Shown: positions 47,861-56,257 of the stretch, in pieces | How positions within the stretch are numbered: position 1 is the stretch's first letter | How the letters are laid out: each line of letters begins with the position of its first letter | Assembly: GCF_014595885.1 (NCBI RefSeq) | Contig: NZ_JABUKC010000002.1 | Span: forward strand, 248,001-312,000 | Direction: 5' to 3' | DNA: 64,000 nt | DNA from: Microcella alkalica | GTDB lineage: Bacteria; Actinomycetota; Actinomycetes; Actinomycetales; Microbacteriaceae | The notes under the pieces: model-generated | Databases searched by the model: none | Told to the model about the DNA's origin: nothing | Seen by the model: the letters and a program-made list of their open reading frames with translations, nothing else | Translations under genes and position numbers: made by a program

Positions 47861-48883
47861 GTGTTCGAGCAGCTCATCGCCGAGGTCATCCGCGCCGGGG
47901 AAGCCGCCGGCCGCGCCCACCTGGTTGCGCGCGGCCATCCCGATCGGCTGCTCACGGCGGCCGTCCGCGCCGGCGCCCTTCGGCGCGCTCGCCGCGGCTG
48001 GTACACCGTCTGGCCGGCTGACGATCCGCGCTTCCGAGCCCTCCGGCTCGGCGGCCGCCTCACCGGCCTGACCGCCATCATCGCGCTCGGCGGCTGGGTG
48101 CTCCATAGGCCGAAACGGATGCACGTCGCCGTGCCCGTCAACGCCTCGCGCCTGCGGTGCCCGCGCCGGCGACGCGTGGCGTTCTCGCGCTCGAGCGAGC
48201 GCCCGCGCGTGACCCTGCACTGGACGCGCGAGCGCCACGATCGCGACACCTGCACCGGCATCGTCCCCCTGCTCGAGGCGCTCGAGGTCGTCTGCCGCAT
48301 GGAGCCCGTCGAGGACGCCATCGCCGCGATCGACTGGGCGCGTCGCGCCGGGCGAGCGGATGCCCTCGACCTCGCCGCGCTCGCCTCGCGCCTCCCGGCC
48401 GACCGGCGGCACCTCGTCGCCGCCTCGAGCGGGTCGTGCCACTCGCTGCCCGAGTCGCTCGCGCGCACGCGCCTGCGCGCCCTCGGCCTGCGCGTGCGCG
48501 AGCAGGTGATGCTGCCCGAGAGTCCGAGCCCGCTCGACCTCCTGGTCGAGGAGTCCGTCGCCGTCGAGGTCGACGGCGAGCAGTTCCACCGCGAGCGCTT
48601 CGAGGTCGACCGCGCGAAAGACCTCGCGGCGACCCGGTGCGGGTTCCACGCCCTGCGACCTGCGGCCCGGCACGTGTTCGAGGAGTGGCCCGCCGTGCTC
48701 GAGGCGATCAGGGTGGCGCTGTCGGCGCGGGGCGTGCGTCTGCCCGTCGCTGCGAGCGACCCGCGCCGAGCATCCGCCGACAATTCAGGACCAACGAAAC
48801 GGTGCCGACGCCGCAGCCGCGCCGTTCCGCGGTCGTCGAGCCCGCGACCCCGCCGCCCGCCGCCGATGGTCCTGAATTGTTGA
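47861..48883 (+). CDS. DUF559/Vsr-like endonuclease-domain protein with AbiEi-type N terminus
   Basis: 340 residues. The N-terminal about 60 residues (LLTAAVRAGALRRARRGWYTVWPADD) look like the winged helix of AbiEi-type antitoxins. The C-terminal region PLDLLVEESVAVEVDGEQFH..RFEVDRAKDLAATRCGFHALR is a PD-(D/E)XK fold of the DUF559/very-short-patch type. The target is unknown. The last about 35 residues are read through motif module 12 and end at a TGA inside the reverse copy, so this tail is repeat-derived. GTG start; a CACACT hexamer lies seven bases upstream. Confidence 0.7.
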   Translation: MFEQLIAEVIRAGEAAGRAHLVARGHPDRLLTAAVRAGALRRARRGWYTVWPADDPRFRALRLGGRLTGLTAIIALGGWVLHRPKRMHVAVPVNASRLRCPRRRRVAFSRSSERPRVTLHWTRERHDRDTCTGIVPLLEALEVVCRMEPVEDAIAAIDWARRAGRADALDLAALASRLPADRRHLVAASSGSCHSLPESLARTRLRALGLRVREQVMLPESPSPLDLLVEESVAVEVDGEQFHRERFEVDRAKDLAATRCGFHALRPAARHVFEEWPAVLEAIRVALSARGVRLPVAASDPRRASADNSGPTKRCRRRSRAVPRSSSPRPRRPPPMVLNC

Positions 48884-48884
48884 C
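48776..48884. repeat. Dispersed 18-bp motif, module 12, translated as a protein tail
   Basis: Forward at 48776 and reverse at 48866, distance 90. Both copies share the same two variants (AATTCAGG and GGACCA), unlike most pairs. Confidence 0.88.
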
Positions 48885-48927
48885 GCGCCCCCGGGAATAG
48901 GCCGCGCGCACCCGCGTTGACCCCAGC

Positions 48928-49611
48928 GTGAGCAACTCCAGCGCCCCCATCGACGTGCAGATCTGGTCAGACGTGCAGTGCCCCTGGTGCTACATCGGCA
49001 AGCGGAAGTTCGAGGCCGCGGTGGCCGAGTTCCAGCAGCACGGCGGCGACGTAAAGGTGACCTACCGCAGCTTCGAGCTCGCCCCCGACACGCCCGTCGA
49101 CTTCGAGGGCAGCCCGATCGACTACCTGAGTCAGCGCAAGGGCATCAGCCCCGAGCAGGCGCAGCAGATGGTCGACCGCGTCTCGAGCATCGCGGCGAGC
49201 GTCGGTCTCGAGTACCACTACGACCGCATCCACCAGACCAACACGGTGCTCGCGCACGAGCTGCTGCACTTCGCGAAGGTGCACGGCAAGCAGGTCGAGC
49301 TGAAGGAGCGCCTGCTGCGCGCCTACTTCACCGAGGGCCGCCACATCGGTCGCGCCGACGAGCTGGCCGAGCTTGCCGGCGAGGTCGGGCTGGACCGCGA
49401 CGCCGCCGCGCAGGCGCTGGCCGAGCACACGCACCTGCCCGAGGTGAAGGCCGACATGGCGCAGGCGGTCGCCTACGGCATCCAGGGTGTGCCGTTCTTC
49501 GTCATCGAGTCGAAGTACGGCATCTCGGGCGCGCAGGAGTCGGCGACCTTCCTCGCCGCGCTGCAGCAGGCCGCGGGCGAGCGCGACACCGTCGGGGCCG
49601 ACGCCTCATGA
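48928..49611 (+). CDS. DsbA family oxidoreductase (FrnE-like)
   Basis: 227 residues. The redox motif CPWC is at 18-21 (SDVQCPWCYIGKRKFE). The helical insertion and the cis-proline segment GVPFFVIESKYGISGAQ match FrnE-type cytoplasmic dithiol isomerases/oxidoreductases. No signal peptide. GTG start at 48928. It overlaps a 38-codon ORF by ATGA. Confidence 0.88.
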   Translation: MSNSSAPIDVQIWSDVQCPWCYIGKRKFEAAVAEFQQHGGDVKVTYRSFELAPDTPVDFEGSPIDYLSQRKGISPEQAQQMVDRVSSIAASVGLEYHYDRIHQTNTVLAHELLHFAKVHGKQVELKERLLRAYFTEGRHIGRADELAELAGEVGLDRDAAAQALAEHTHLPEVKADMAQAVAYGIQGVPFFVIESKYGISGAQESATFLAALQQAAGERDTVGADAS

Positions 49612-49724
49612 CCGCGGATGCTCAGCCGCAGCCCTTCGCGATGCTCGGCGACCCCGCCGCCGCGGCGTGCGAGGGCGACGCCTGCCTGATCCCGCCCACC
49701 GTGGCGTCGACAACTCAGGACTAG
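49608..49724 (+). CDS. Small ORF coupled to the DsbA-like gene
   Basis: 38 residues, starting MTADAQPQPFAMLGDPAAAACEG and ending in VASTTQD. A CxxxxC pair (CEGDAC) is the only striking feature. The ATG overlaps the upstream stop, so translation is probably coupled. The last seven residues come from motif copy 49706, with the TAG stop right behind it. It may be a real small redox-associated protein, judged from position only. Confidence 0.5.
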   Translation: MTADAQPQPFAMLGDPAAAACEGDACLIPPTVASTTQD

Positions 49725-49803
49725 CCGCCCGGGCCCAGCGCGAGCGCCGCGCAACCACGGCGCACGCCCGCGTGGCGGCGGCCGTTCGTCCTGAGTTGTC
49801 GAC
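49706..49803. repeat. Dispersed 18-bp motif, convergent module 13
   Basis: Forward at 49706 (GGACTA variant, supplying the stop of the small ORF) and reverse at 49785, distance 79. Confidence 0.92.
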
Positions 49804-49815
49804 AAGCCTGCCGGG

Positions 49816-50322
49816 CTACTCGGCCGCGATCGGCTCCGTGATGTCGGCGACGGTCGCGCCGAGCGCCGCGACGAGCTCGTCCGCGTCGACGAACAGCGAG
49901 TACCCGTGCTCGCCCGCACCCATCGAGACGCGCCGCCCGGGCGCGCCCACGACGGTCGCGTCGACGTAGACGGGCCACGCCGTCGTCGACCCGAGCGGCG
50001 TGATGGTGCCGCGCTCGTAGCCGGTCGCGGCGAGCGCGACCTCCGGCGCCGGCAGCTGCAGCTTGTTGACGCCCACGACCGCCCGCAACTTGGGCCACGA
50101 GATCTGCCGGTCGCCGGGCACGAGCGCGAATAGGAACGTGTCGTCGCTGCGCTTGACGACGAGTGACTTGAGGATGTCCGCCGGCGAGATTCCGAGGATG
50201 CTCGCCGCCTCCTCCAGCGAGCGCGCGACCATGCGCTCGACGAACTCCACCCCCAGGCCGCGCGCCGCAGCGTCCTTCGCCACGCGCTCCCGCCCCGGAC
50301 GCACCCGCGCCTCCTCCGTCAC
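49816..50322 (-). CDS. YbaK/EbsC (Cys-tRNA deacylase-like) protein
   Basis: 168 residues of the YbaK/ProXp trans-editing fold: SLEEAASILGISPADILKSLVVKRSDD, then the lysine-containing GVNKLQLP and the loop GTITPLGSTTAWPVYVD. These proteins hydrolyse mischarged tRNAs; the exact tRNA is uncertain. Start at GTG 50322, which has AGGAG six bases upstream; an in-frame ATG at 50373 lacks one. Confidence 0.87.
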   Translation of the reverse strand: MTEEARVRPGRERVAKDAAARGLGVEFVERMVARSLEEAASILGISPADILKSLVVKRSDDTFLFALVPGDRQISWPKLRAVVGVNKLQLPAPEVALAATGYERGTITPLGSTTAWPVYVDATVVGAPGRRVSMGAGEHGYSLFVDADELVAALGATVADITEPIAAE

Positions 50323-50380
50323 CGGCCACTCCTCTCGTTCGTGCGGCGACGCTCCGCCGCCCCCGAGGTGCAACCGCGCC

Positions 50381-50386
50381 TAGGGT
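50381..50386 (+). promoter_or_regulatory. Leaderless -10 box (TAGGGT)
   Basis: TAGGGT ends six bases before the ATG at 50393, and there is no ribosome site. Confidence 0.55.
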
Positions 50387-50392
50387 GATCGC

Positions 50393-51496
50393 ATGCCCGA
50401 GCACCCGCACCCTGAGCCTGCGCACCCCGAGCATCCGCACCCCGAGCACCCGCACCACCCGATCCGCACCGGCATCATCGGCTTCGGGCTCGCCGGCCGA
50501 GTCTTCCACGCTCCCTTCCTGGCCGCGAACCCCGCGTTCGCGCTCACGACCATTGCCACGAGCAGCCCCGAGCGCGCCGCCGAGGCCCGCGCCGCGCATC
50601 CGGCGGCGAGGGTCGTCCCGACTCCGGAGGCCCTCCTCGCCGAGGTCGCCGACGGCCGCCTCGACCTCGTCGTGCTCGCCTCGCCGCCGCACGTGCACCG
50701 CGAGCAGGCGATCGCCGCGCTCGAGGCGGGCGCGGCCGTCGTCGTCGACAAGCCTTTCGCCCCGAGCGTCGCCGACGCCGAGGCGATCATCGCCGCAGCC
50801 GACCGCGCGGGCCGCCCGCTCACCGTGTTCCAGAACCGCCGGTGGGACGGCGACTTCCTCACCGTCCGGCGCCTCCTCGACGAGGGAGCGCTCGGCCGCG
50901 TGCACCGCTTCGTGTCGAGCTTCGAGCGTTTCGGCGCCGCGAAGCGCGAGCTCTGGCAGGGTCGCCTGACGCCCGAGCAGGGCGGCGGCATCCTGTTCGA
51001 TCTCGGCAGTCACCTCGTCGATCAGGCGCTGACGCTCTTCGGCCCGGCGTCGCTCGAGCACGCCGAGCTCTCGACCGTGCGCGAGGGCCTCGGCAGCGAG
51101 GATGACGCCTTCCTGTCGCTGCGGCACGACAGCGGCGTGCGCAGTCACCTCACGATGAGCAGGGTCGCGGCCCGCAGTGCGGCGCGCTTCCGCGTGCTCG
51201 GCGACGCGGCCGGGTTCGCGGTCGAGGGTCTCGACCCGCAGGAGGCCGCGCTCCGCGCGGGCGCGCGCCCGAGCGACCCCGGCTTCGGTGAGACCGCCGC
51301 CGATCGGTGGGGCGAACTCGGGGTCGAGGGTCAGGGCGAGCTCGTGCGGGTGCCGACCGAGGCCGGGCGGTACGCCGAGTTCTTCGCGCGGCTGGCGGCG
51401 AGCATCCGCGACGGCGCACCCGTGCCTGTGGATGCTCGGCACGCCCTCGCGACGGTCCGCATCCTGGAGGAGGCCCACCGCCGTGATCGCGGCTGA
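50393..51496 (+). CDS. Gfo/Idh/MocA family oxidoreductase with His/Pro-rich N terminus
   Basis: 367 residues. The Rossmann motif IIGFGLAGRVFHAPFL (28-43) and EKP-equivalent VVDKPFAPS (about 117) mark the family; the C-terminal beta domain has GGGILFDLGSHLVDQALTLFG, with the catalytic His. Before the fold there is a 23-residue repeat of HP and EHP units (MPEHPHPEPAHPEHPHPEHP), an unusual metal-binding-like extension. The substrate is probably a sugar or cyclitol. Confidence 0.85.
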   Translation: MPEHPHPEPAHPEHPHPEHPHHPIRTGIIGFGLAGRVFHAPFLAANPAFALTTIATSSPERAAEARAAHPAARVVPTPEALLAEVADGRLDLVVLASPPHVHREQAIAALEAGAAVVVDKPFAPSVADAEAIIAAADRAGRPLTVFQNRRWDGDFLTVRRLLDEGALGRVHRFVSSFERFGAAKRELWQGRLTPEQGGGILFDLGSHLVDQALTLFGPASLEHAELSTVREGLGSEDDAFLSLRHDSGVRSHLTMSRVAARSAARFRVLGDAAGFAVEGLDPQEAALRAGARPSDPGFGETAADRWGELGVEGQGELVRVPTEAGRYAEFFARLAASIRDGAPVPVDARHALATVRILEEAHRRDRG

Positions 51497-51519
51497 CGCC
51501 GCCCGCGGTGCAGACCTGG

Positions 51520-51525
51520 GAGAAT
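51520..51525 (+). promoter_or_regulatory. -10 box of dusB (GAGAAT)
   Basis: GAGAAT ends nine bases before the ATG at 51535; leaderless or nearly so. Confidence 0.5.
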
Positions 51526-51534
51526 AGTGCCGTC

Positions 51535-52713
51535 ATGACCTCCGCCACCCTGACCGAGGCCTCGAGCCGGCCCGCCGCCCCGCAGCTCAGCATCGGCTCG
51601 ATCCCGCTCGCCGTGCCCGTCGTGCTCGCCCCCATGGCGGGCATCACGAACACGGCGTTCCGTCGGCTGTGCCGCGAGTACGGGGCGGGCCTCTACGTGA
51701 GCGAGATGATCACGAGCCGAGCGCTCGTCGAGCGCACGCCCGAGAGCCTGCGCCTCATCCGCCACCACGAGTCCGAGACGACGCGCAGCATCCAGCTCTA
51801 CAGCGTCGACCCGGTGACGGCGGGGGAGGCGGCGCGGTTCCTCGTCGGCGAGGGCCTCGCCGACCACATCGACATGAACTTCGGCTGCCCCGTGCCGAAG
51901 GTGACACGCAAGGGCGGCGGCGCGGCCCTGCCCTGGAAGCTCGCGCACTTCCGCAGCATCGTCGAGCAGACGGTCAAGGCCGCGGGCGACATCCCGGTGA
52001 CGGTGAAGATGCGCAAGGGCATCGACGCCGACCACCTGACCTACCTGGAGGCGGCGAAGGCCGCCGAGGGCGCGGGCGTCTCCGCGATCGCGCTGCACGC
52101 GCGCACCGCGGCCGACTTCTACTCGGGTCACGCCGACTGGTCGGCGATCGGCACGCTCAAGGAGACGATCACGAGCGTGCCGGTGCTCGGCAACGGCGAC
52201 ATCTGGTCGGCCGATGACGCTGTGCGCATGGTGGCCGAGACGGGCTGCGACGGCATCGTCGTCGGTCGCGGCTGCCTCGGTCGGCCGTGGCTCTTCGGCG
52301 ACCTCGCCGCGGCGTTCCGCGGCGAGCAGCACAAGGCCATGCCGAGCCTCGGCGAGGTCGGCGACGCCTTCCGCCGCCACGCCGAGCTGCTCGTCGACTT
52401 CTTCGACGGCGACGAGCTGCGCGGCTGCCGCGACATCCGCAAGCACGTCGCGTGGTACTTCAAGGGCTATCCGGTCGGCGGCGAGCTGCGCGCTCGCCTC
52501 GCGAGCGTCGAGAGCCTCCAGCAGCTCGATGACCTGCTCGGCGAGCTCGACCGCGACGAGCCGTACCCCGGCGAGGCCGCCGAGGGTCAGCGCGGCCGCG
52601 CCGGCACCCCCAAGAAGCCCGCCCTGCCCGAGCGCTGGCTCGACAGCCGCGAACTGTCGAGCGTCGAGAGCGCCGACGTCGCCGCCGCCGAGCTGCACAA
52701 CAGCGGAGGATAG
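51535..52713 (+). CDS. dusB: tRNA dihydrouridine synthase (DusB family)
   Basis: 392 residues, FMN enzyme reducing uridines in the tRNA D-loop. LAPMAGITNTAFRRLCREYGAGLYVSEMI is the FMN-barrel start, the active-site cysteine is C118 in MNFGCPVPKVTRKGGG, and NGDIWSADD marks the phosphate site. The C-terminal extension is charged. dusB-dgt-dnaG is a common actinobacterial order. ATG 51535 chosen over upstream ATG-less frame. Confidence 0.93.
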   Translation: MTSATLTEASSRPAAPQLSIGSIPLAVPVVLAPMAGITNTAFRRLCREYGAGLYVSEMITSRALVERTPESLRLIRHHESETTRSIQLYSVDPVTAGEAARFLVGEGLADHIDMNFGCPVPKVTRKGGGAALPWKLAHFRSIVEQTVKAAGDIPVTVKMRKGIDADHLTYLEAAKAAEGAGVSAIALHARTAADFYSGHADWSAIGTLKETITSVPVLGNGDIWSADDAVRMVAETGCDGIVVGRGCLGRPWLFGDLAAAFRGEQHKAMPSLGEVGDAFRRHAELLVDFFDGDELRGCRDIRKHVAWYFKGYPVGGELRARLASVESLQQLDDLLGELDRDEPYPGEAAEGQRGRAGTPKKPALPERWLDSRELSSVESADVAAAELHNSGG

Positions 52714-52719
52714 GCCCGC

Positions 52720-53991
52720 GTGACCTCCCACTCCCACGAGCCGGGCGCGCCGTCGCCGGGCTACGAGCCGCGCGACGCCGAGCGCTGGCTGCCCGAGCAG
52801 CACTCCACGCGCCGCAGCGATTTCGCTCGCGACCGCGGCAGGCTGCTGCACTCCAGCGCCCTGCGGCGCCTGGCGGCGAAGACGCAGGTGCTGAGCCCCA
52901 CGAGCGGGCTCGACTTCGCGCGCAACCGGCTCACGCACTCGCTCGAGGTCGCCCAGGTCGGCCGCGAGCTCGCGGCGAGCCTCGGGCTCGACCCGGACGT
53001 CGTCGACACGGCGTGCCTCGCGCACGACCTCGGGCACCCGCCGTTCGGCCACAACGGCGAGCGGGCCCTGAACGAGTGGGCGCGCGACATCGGGGGCTTC
53101 GAGGGCAACGCGCAGACGCTGCGCCTGCTCACCCGCATCGAGCCGAAGGTCTTCGGGCCCGACGGCCGCAGCTACGGGCTCAACCTGACGCGCGCGAGCC
53201 TCGACGCGAGCACGAAGTACCCCTGGCCGCAGTCGCAGGGCATTCCCGACCCGAGCGGGCGCAGCAAGTTCGGCTTCTACGACGACGACGCGGCAGCCTT
53301 CGACTGGATGCGCGCCGGCGCCCCCGACCGCGTGCGCTGCATCGAGGCCGAGGTCATGGATCTCAGCGACGACATCGCCTACAGCGTGCACGACTTCGAG
53401 GATGCGATCGTCAGCGGGTACCTCGACGTGCCGGCCCTGAGCGCGCGCGTCAATCACGACGAGCTCGTCGACGCGATGTTCGAGTGGATCGGCGGCGAGA
53501 TCAGCCACGACGAGCTCATCGCGGCGTTCGACCGCCTCGATCACCTGGACTTCTGGATCGACTCGTGGGATGGCTCGCGTCGCGATCTCGCGCGCCTGAA
53601 GAACCTCACGAGCCAGCTCATCGGCCGCTTCGCGCACGAGGCCGTGCACGCGACGCGCGCGGCGCATCCCGACCGCCCGCTCGCGCGGTTCGGCGCCCAC
53701 GTCGTCGTGCCGCGGCAGACGCAGGCCGAGATCGCCGTGCTCAAGGGCATCGTCGCCGCGAACGTCATGTCGACCAACAGTCGCCAGCCGATCTACGCCC
53801 GCCAGCGCGCGCTGCTGACGGAACTCGCCGACGCCCTGTGGCAGACGGGGGATGCCGCACTCGACCCCGGCTTCGCCGATGACTTCCGTGCCGCGGGCGA
53901 CGACGCCGCACGGCGCCGCGTCATCGTCGACCAGGTCGCGAGCCTCACCGATCAGTCGGCGATGAGCTGGCACGACCGGCTGGCCTCGTAG
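52720..53991 (+). CDS. dgt: Deoxyguanosinetriphosphate triphosphohydrolase-like protein
   Basis: 423 residues of the HD phosphohydrolase group. FARDRGRLLHSSALRRLAAKTQV, the metal motif CLAHDLGHPPFGHNGE (near 105) and EAEVMDLSDDIAYSVHDFEDA are diagnostic of dGTPases. It hydrolyses dGTP to deoxyguanosine and triphosphate and controls dNTP pools. GTG start six bases past dusB. Its TAG stop is part of the dnaG -10 box. Confidence 0.93.
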   Translation: MTSHSHEPGAPSPGYEPRDAERWLPEQHSTRRSDFARDRGRLLHSSALRRLAAKTQVLSPTSGLDFARNRLTHSLEVAQVGRELAASLGLDPDVVDTACLAHDLGHPPFGHNGERALNEWARDIGGFEGNAQTLRLLTRIEPKVFGPDGRSYGLNLTRASLDASTKYPWPQSQGIPDPSGRSKFGFYDDDAAAFDWMRAGAPDRVRCIEAEVMDLSDDIAYSVHDFEDAIVSGYLDVPALSARVNHDELVDAMFEWIGGEISHDELIAAFDRLDHLDFWIDSWDGSRRDLARLKNLTSQLIGRFAHEAVHATRAAHPDRPLARFGAHVVVPRQTQAEIAVLKGIVAANVMSTNSRQPIYARQRALLTELADALWQTGDAALDPGFADDFRAAGDDAARRRVIVDQVASLTDQSAMSWHDRLAS

Positions 53992-53994
53992 ACT
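53989..53994 (+). promoter_or_regulatory. Leaderless -10 box of dnaG (TAGACT) overlapping the dgt stop
   Basis: TAGACT uses the TAG stop of dgt and ends seven bases before the dnaG GTG. Confidence 0.6.
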
Positions 53995-54001
53995 CGGGCC
54001 C

Positions 54002-56086
54002 GTGGCAGGCCTCATCAAGCGCAGCGATATCGACGAGGTCAGGTCGCGCACCAACATCGCCGAGATCATCGGCGACTACGTGAGCCTCAAGGGCGCCGGC
54101 GTCGGCTCGTTGAAGGGCCTGTGCCCCTTCCACGACGAGCGCAGTCCGAGCTTCCACGTGCGCCCGCAGGTCGGGTTCTACCACTGCTTCGGCTGCGGCG
54201 AGGGCGGCGACGTGTTCACCTTCCTGCAGAAGATCGATCACGTCACCTTCAGCGAGGCCGTCGAGCGACTGGCGCAGCGGCTCAACTACACCCTCAGCTA
54301 CGAGGAGGGCGGGCCGAGTCGTGACGACGGCGGCAGTCGCCGCCGCATCCTCGCCGCGAATGAGGCGGCCGAGGCGTTCTTCCGCGCGCAGCTGCAGTCT
54401 CCGGAGGCGGAGCCCGCGCGCCGGTTCCTGGGCGAGCGCGGCTTCGACCCCGCCGCGGCGGAGCGCTTCTCGATCGGCTACGCGCCGAACTCGTACGACG
54501 CGCTCGGCGCGCACCTGCAGGCGCAGGGCTTCACCGTCGACGAGCTGCTCGTCGCCGGACTGCTCGGCAAGGGCGACCGCTCGCCGTACGCGCGGTTCCG
54601 CGGTCGGCTGATCTGGCCCATCAAAGACACGACCGGGCAGACCCTGGGCTTCGGCGCGCGGAAACTGCTCGACAGCGACCAGGGCCCCAAGTACCTCAAC
54701 ACGCCCGAGACCGCGGTGTACCACAAGAGCCAGGTGCTGTACGGGCTCGACCTCGCCAAGCGCGACATCGCGAAGGGGAAGCAGGTCGTCGTCGTCGAGG
54801 GCTACACCGACGTCATGGCCTGCCACCTCGCGGGCGTCACGACGGCCGTCGCGACGTGCGGCACGGCCTTCGGCGTCGACCACATCAAGGTGATCCGTCG
54901 CATCATGGGCGACACCGACAGCAGCGACGTCTCTCAGCTCGGCGAGGTCGTGTTCACCTTCGACCCCGACGAGGCGGGGCAGAAGGCCGCGAGCCGCGCG
55001 TTCGCGGAGGAGCAGCGCTTCTCGGCGCAGACCTTCGTCGCCGTCGCCCCCGAGGGCCTCGACCCGTGCGACCTGCGCCTCAAGCGCGGCGACGACGCGA
55101 TCCGGATGCTCGTCTCCAGCCGCAAGCCCATGTACGAGTTCATGGTGCGCCGCCGCCTGGAGCAGTTCGATCTCGAGACCGTCGAGGGCCGGGTCGCCGC
55201 ACTGCGCGCCGCCGCGCCCGTCGTGGCGGGCATCCGCGATCAGTCGCTGCAGAGCGGGTACGCCCGCACCCTCGCCGGCTGGATCGGCATGGACCCGCAG
55301 GAGGTGTCGCGCGCCGTGCAGGCCGCGCGTCGGGCGGCGTCGAGCCGGCCGGCGAACGGTCGAGGTACCGCGGGCGGCGCAGGTGCGGGCGGTCGCGCGT
55401 CGACCGGTCCGGGTGCGGGGGCGCCGCCGCGCGGCCCGGTCGCGGGTGGGCCGGCGGGGCCGGGTGCCTCCGCGCCGGGAGGTGCGCCGACGCCGGCGCG
55501 TCCGACCACGGGGCCCTCCGGGCGCGCGCCGCTCGACGCGCACGCCCCGGACGACCCCTACGGCGATGCGCCGCCCCCGCCGGAGGACGCGGGTCCCGGC
55601 GGCGCCAGCCCCACGGTGAGCCTCGCCGACCTGCCGAACGACCCCGTGACCCGGCTCGAGCGCGAGCTGCTCATGGCGGTGCTGCAGCATCCCGGCGAGA
55701 TCGATCGCGAGGTCGCGCTGCGCGCGCTCCACACGACGTTCTCGGCGCCGACGCTCGGCACGGTGCGCGACGCGCTCGTCGCGGCGTTCGAGCACTACGG
55801 GGCGCAGACCTGGGTGGCGCGCGTCGCCGAGGAGGCCCCGGCGGCATTCTCGCCGCTCGTGCTGCAGCTCGCGATCGCGCCGCTGCCGATCCGCGGCGAC
55901 CACGTGCGGGAGTACTGCCAGGGCGTGACGACCTCCCTCATCGAGCGCGACCTGCTGCGCCGCAAGACCGAGCTGCTCGGGTCGCTCCAGCGCACCGATG
56001 CCACGGCCGACCCCGAGCGCTACCGCACCCTCCAGCGCCAGCTCGTCGACCTGGAGGCCGAGCGCCGTCGCGTGCGCGGCGACTGA
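54002..56086 (+). CDS. dnaG: DNA primase
   Basis: 694 residues. The zinc-binding domain has C41, H44, C62 and C65 (CPFHDERSPSF, HCFGCGEGG). The catalytic TOPRIM region has VVVVEGYTDVMACH near 262 and FDPDEAG. A Gly/Pro/Ala-rich linker (about 455-535) precedes the C-terminal helicase-interacting domain. It makes RNA primers at the replication fork. GTG leaderless start. Confidence 0.96.
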   Translation: MAGLIKRSDIDEVRSRTNIAEIIGDYVSLKGAGVGSLKGLCPFHDERSPSFHVRPQVGFYHCFGCGEGGDVFTFLQKIDHVTFSEAVERLAQRLNYTLSYEEGGPSRDDGGSRRRILAANEAAEAFFRAQLQSPEAEPARRFLGERGFDPAAAERFSIGYAPNSYDALGAHLQAQGFTVDELLVAGLLGKGDRSPYARFRGRLIWPIKDTTGQTLGFGARKLLDSDQGPKYLNTPETAVYHKSQVLYGLDLAKRDIAKGKQVVVVEGYTDVMACHLAGVTTAVATCGTAFGVDHIKVIRRIMGDTDSSDVSQLGEVVFTFDPDEAGQKAASRAFAEEQRFSAQTFVAVAPEGLDPCDLRLKRGDDAIRMLVSSRKPMYEFMVRRRLEQFDLETVEGRVAALRAAAPVVAGIRDQSLQSGYARTLAGWIGMDPQEVSRAVQAARRAASSRPANGRGTAGGAGAGGRASTGPGAGAPPRGPVAGGPAGPGASAPGGAPTPARPTTGPSGRAPLDAHAPDDPYGDAPPPPEDAGPGGASPTVSLADLPNDPVTRLERELLMAVLQHPGEIDREVALRALHTTFSAPTLGTVRDALVAAFEHYGAQTWVARVAEEAPAAFSPLVLQLAIAPLPIRGDHVREYCQGVTTSLIERDLLRRKTELLGSLQRTDATADPERYRTLQRQLVDLEAERRRVRGD

Positions 56087-56167
56087 CGGGCCGACCCTCG
56101 CCGCCGTCCGGCACGGGCACGAGCGACCTCCGGGCGCAACCCCCGCGCGGATGAGCATCGCTCGCAC

Positions 56168-56173
56168 TAGACT
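56168..56173 (+). promoter_or_regulatory. -10 box (TAGACT) of the ABC ATPase gene
   Basis: TAGACT lies about 85 bases before the ATG at 56258. The leader between is GC-rich with possible hairpins and a GGAGGGGG ribosome site. Confidence 0.45.
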
Positions 56174-56257
56174 CGTCGTGGCTCCCGGAGGCGAGGGGCC
56201 GCGATCGCCCGCGTGGGCGACCGCTCAGCGGCCTTGGCCGCCCGGAGGGGGAGCTCC

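Noticed and set aside
51331-54069. Long minus-strand frame opposite dusB/dgt
   Set aside because: Same GC-driven shadow; no ribosome site or family resemblance, and the opposite strand holds conserved genes.
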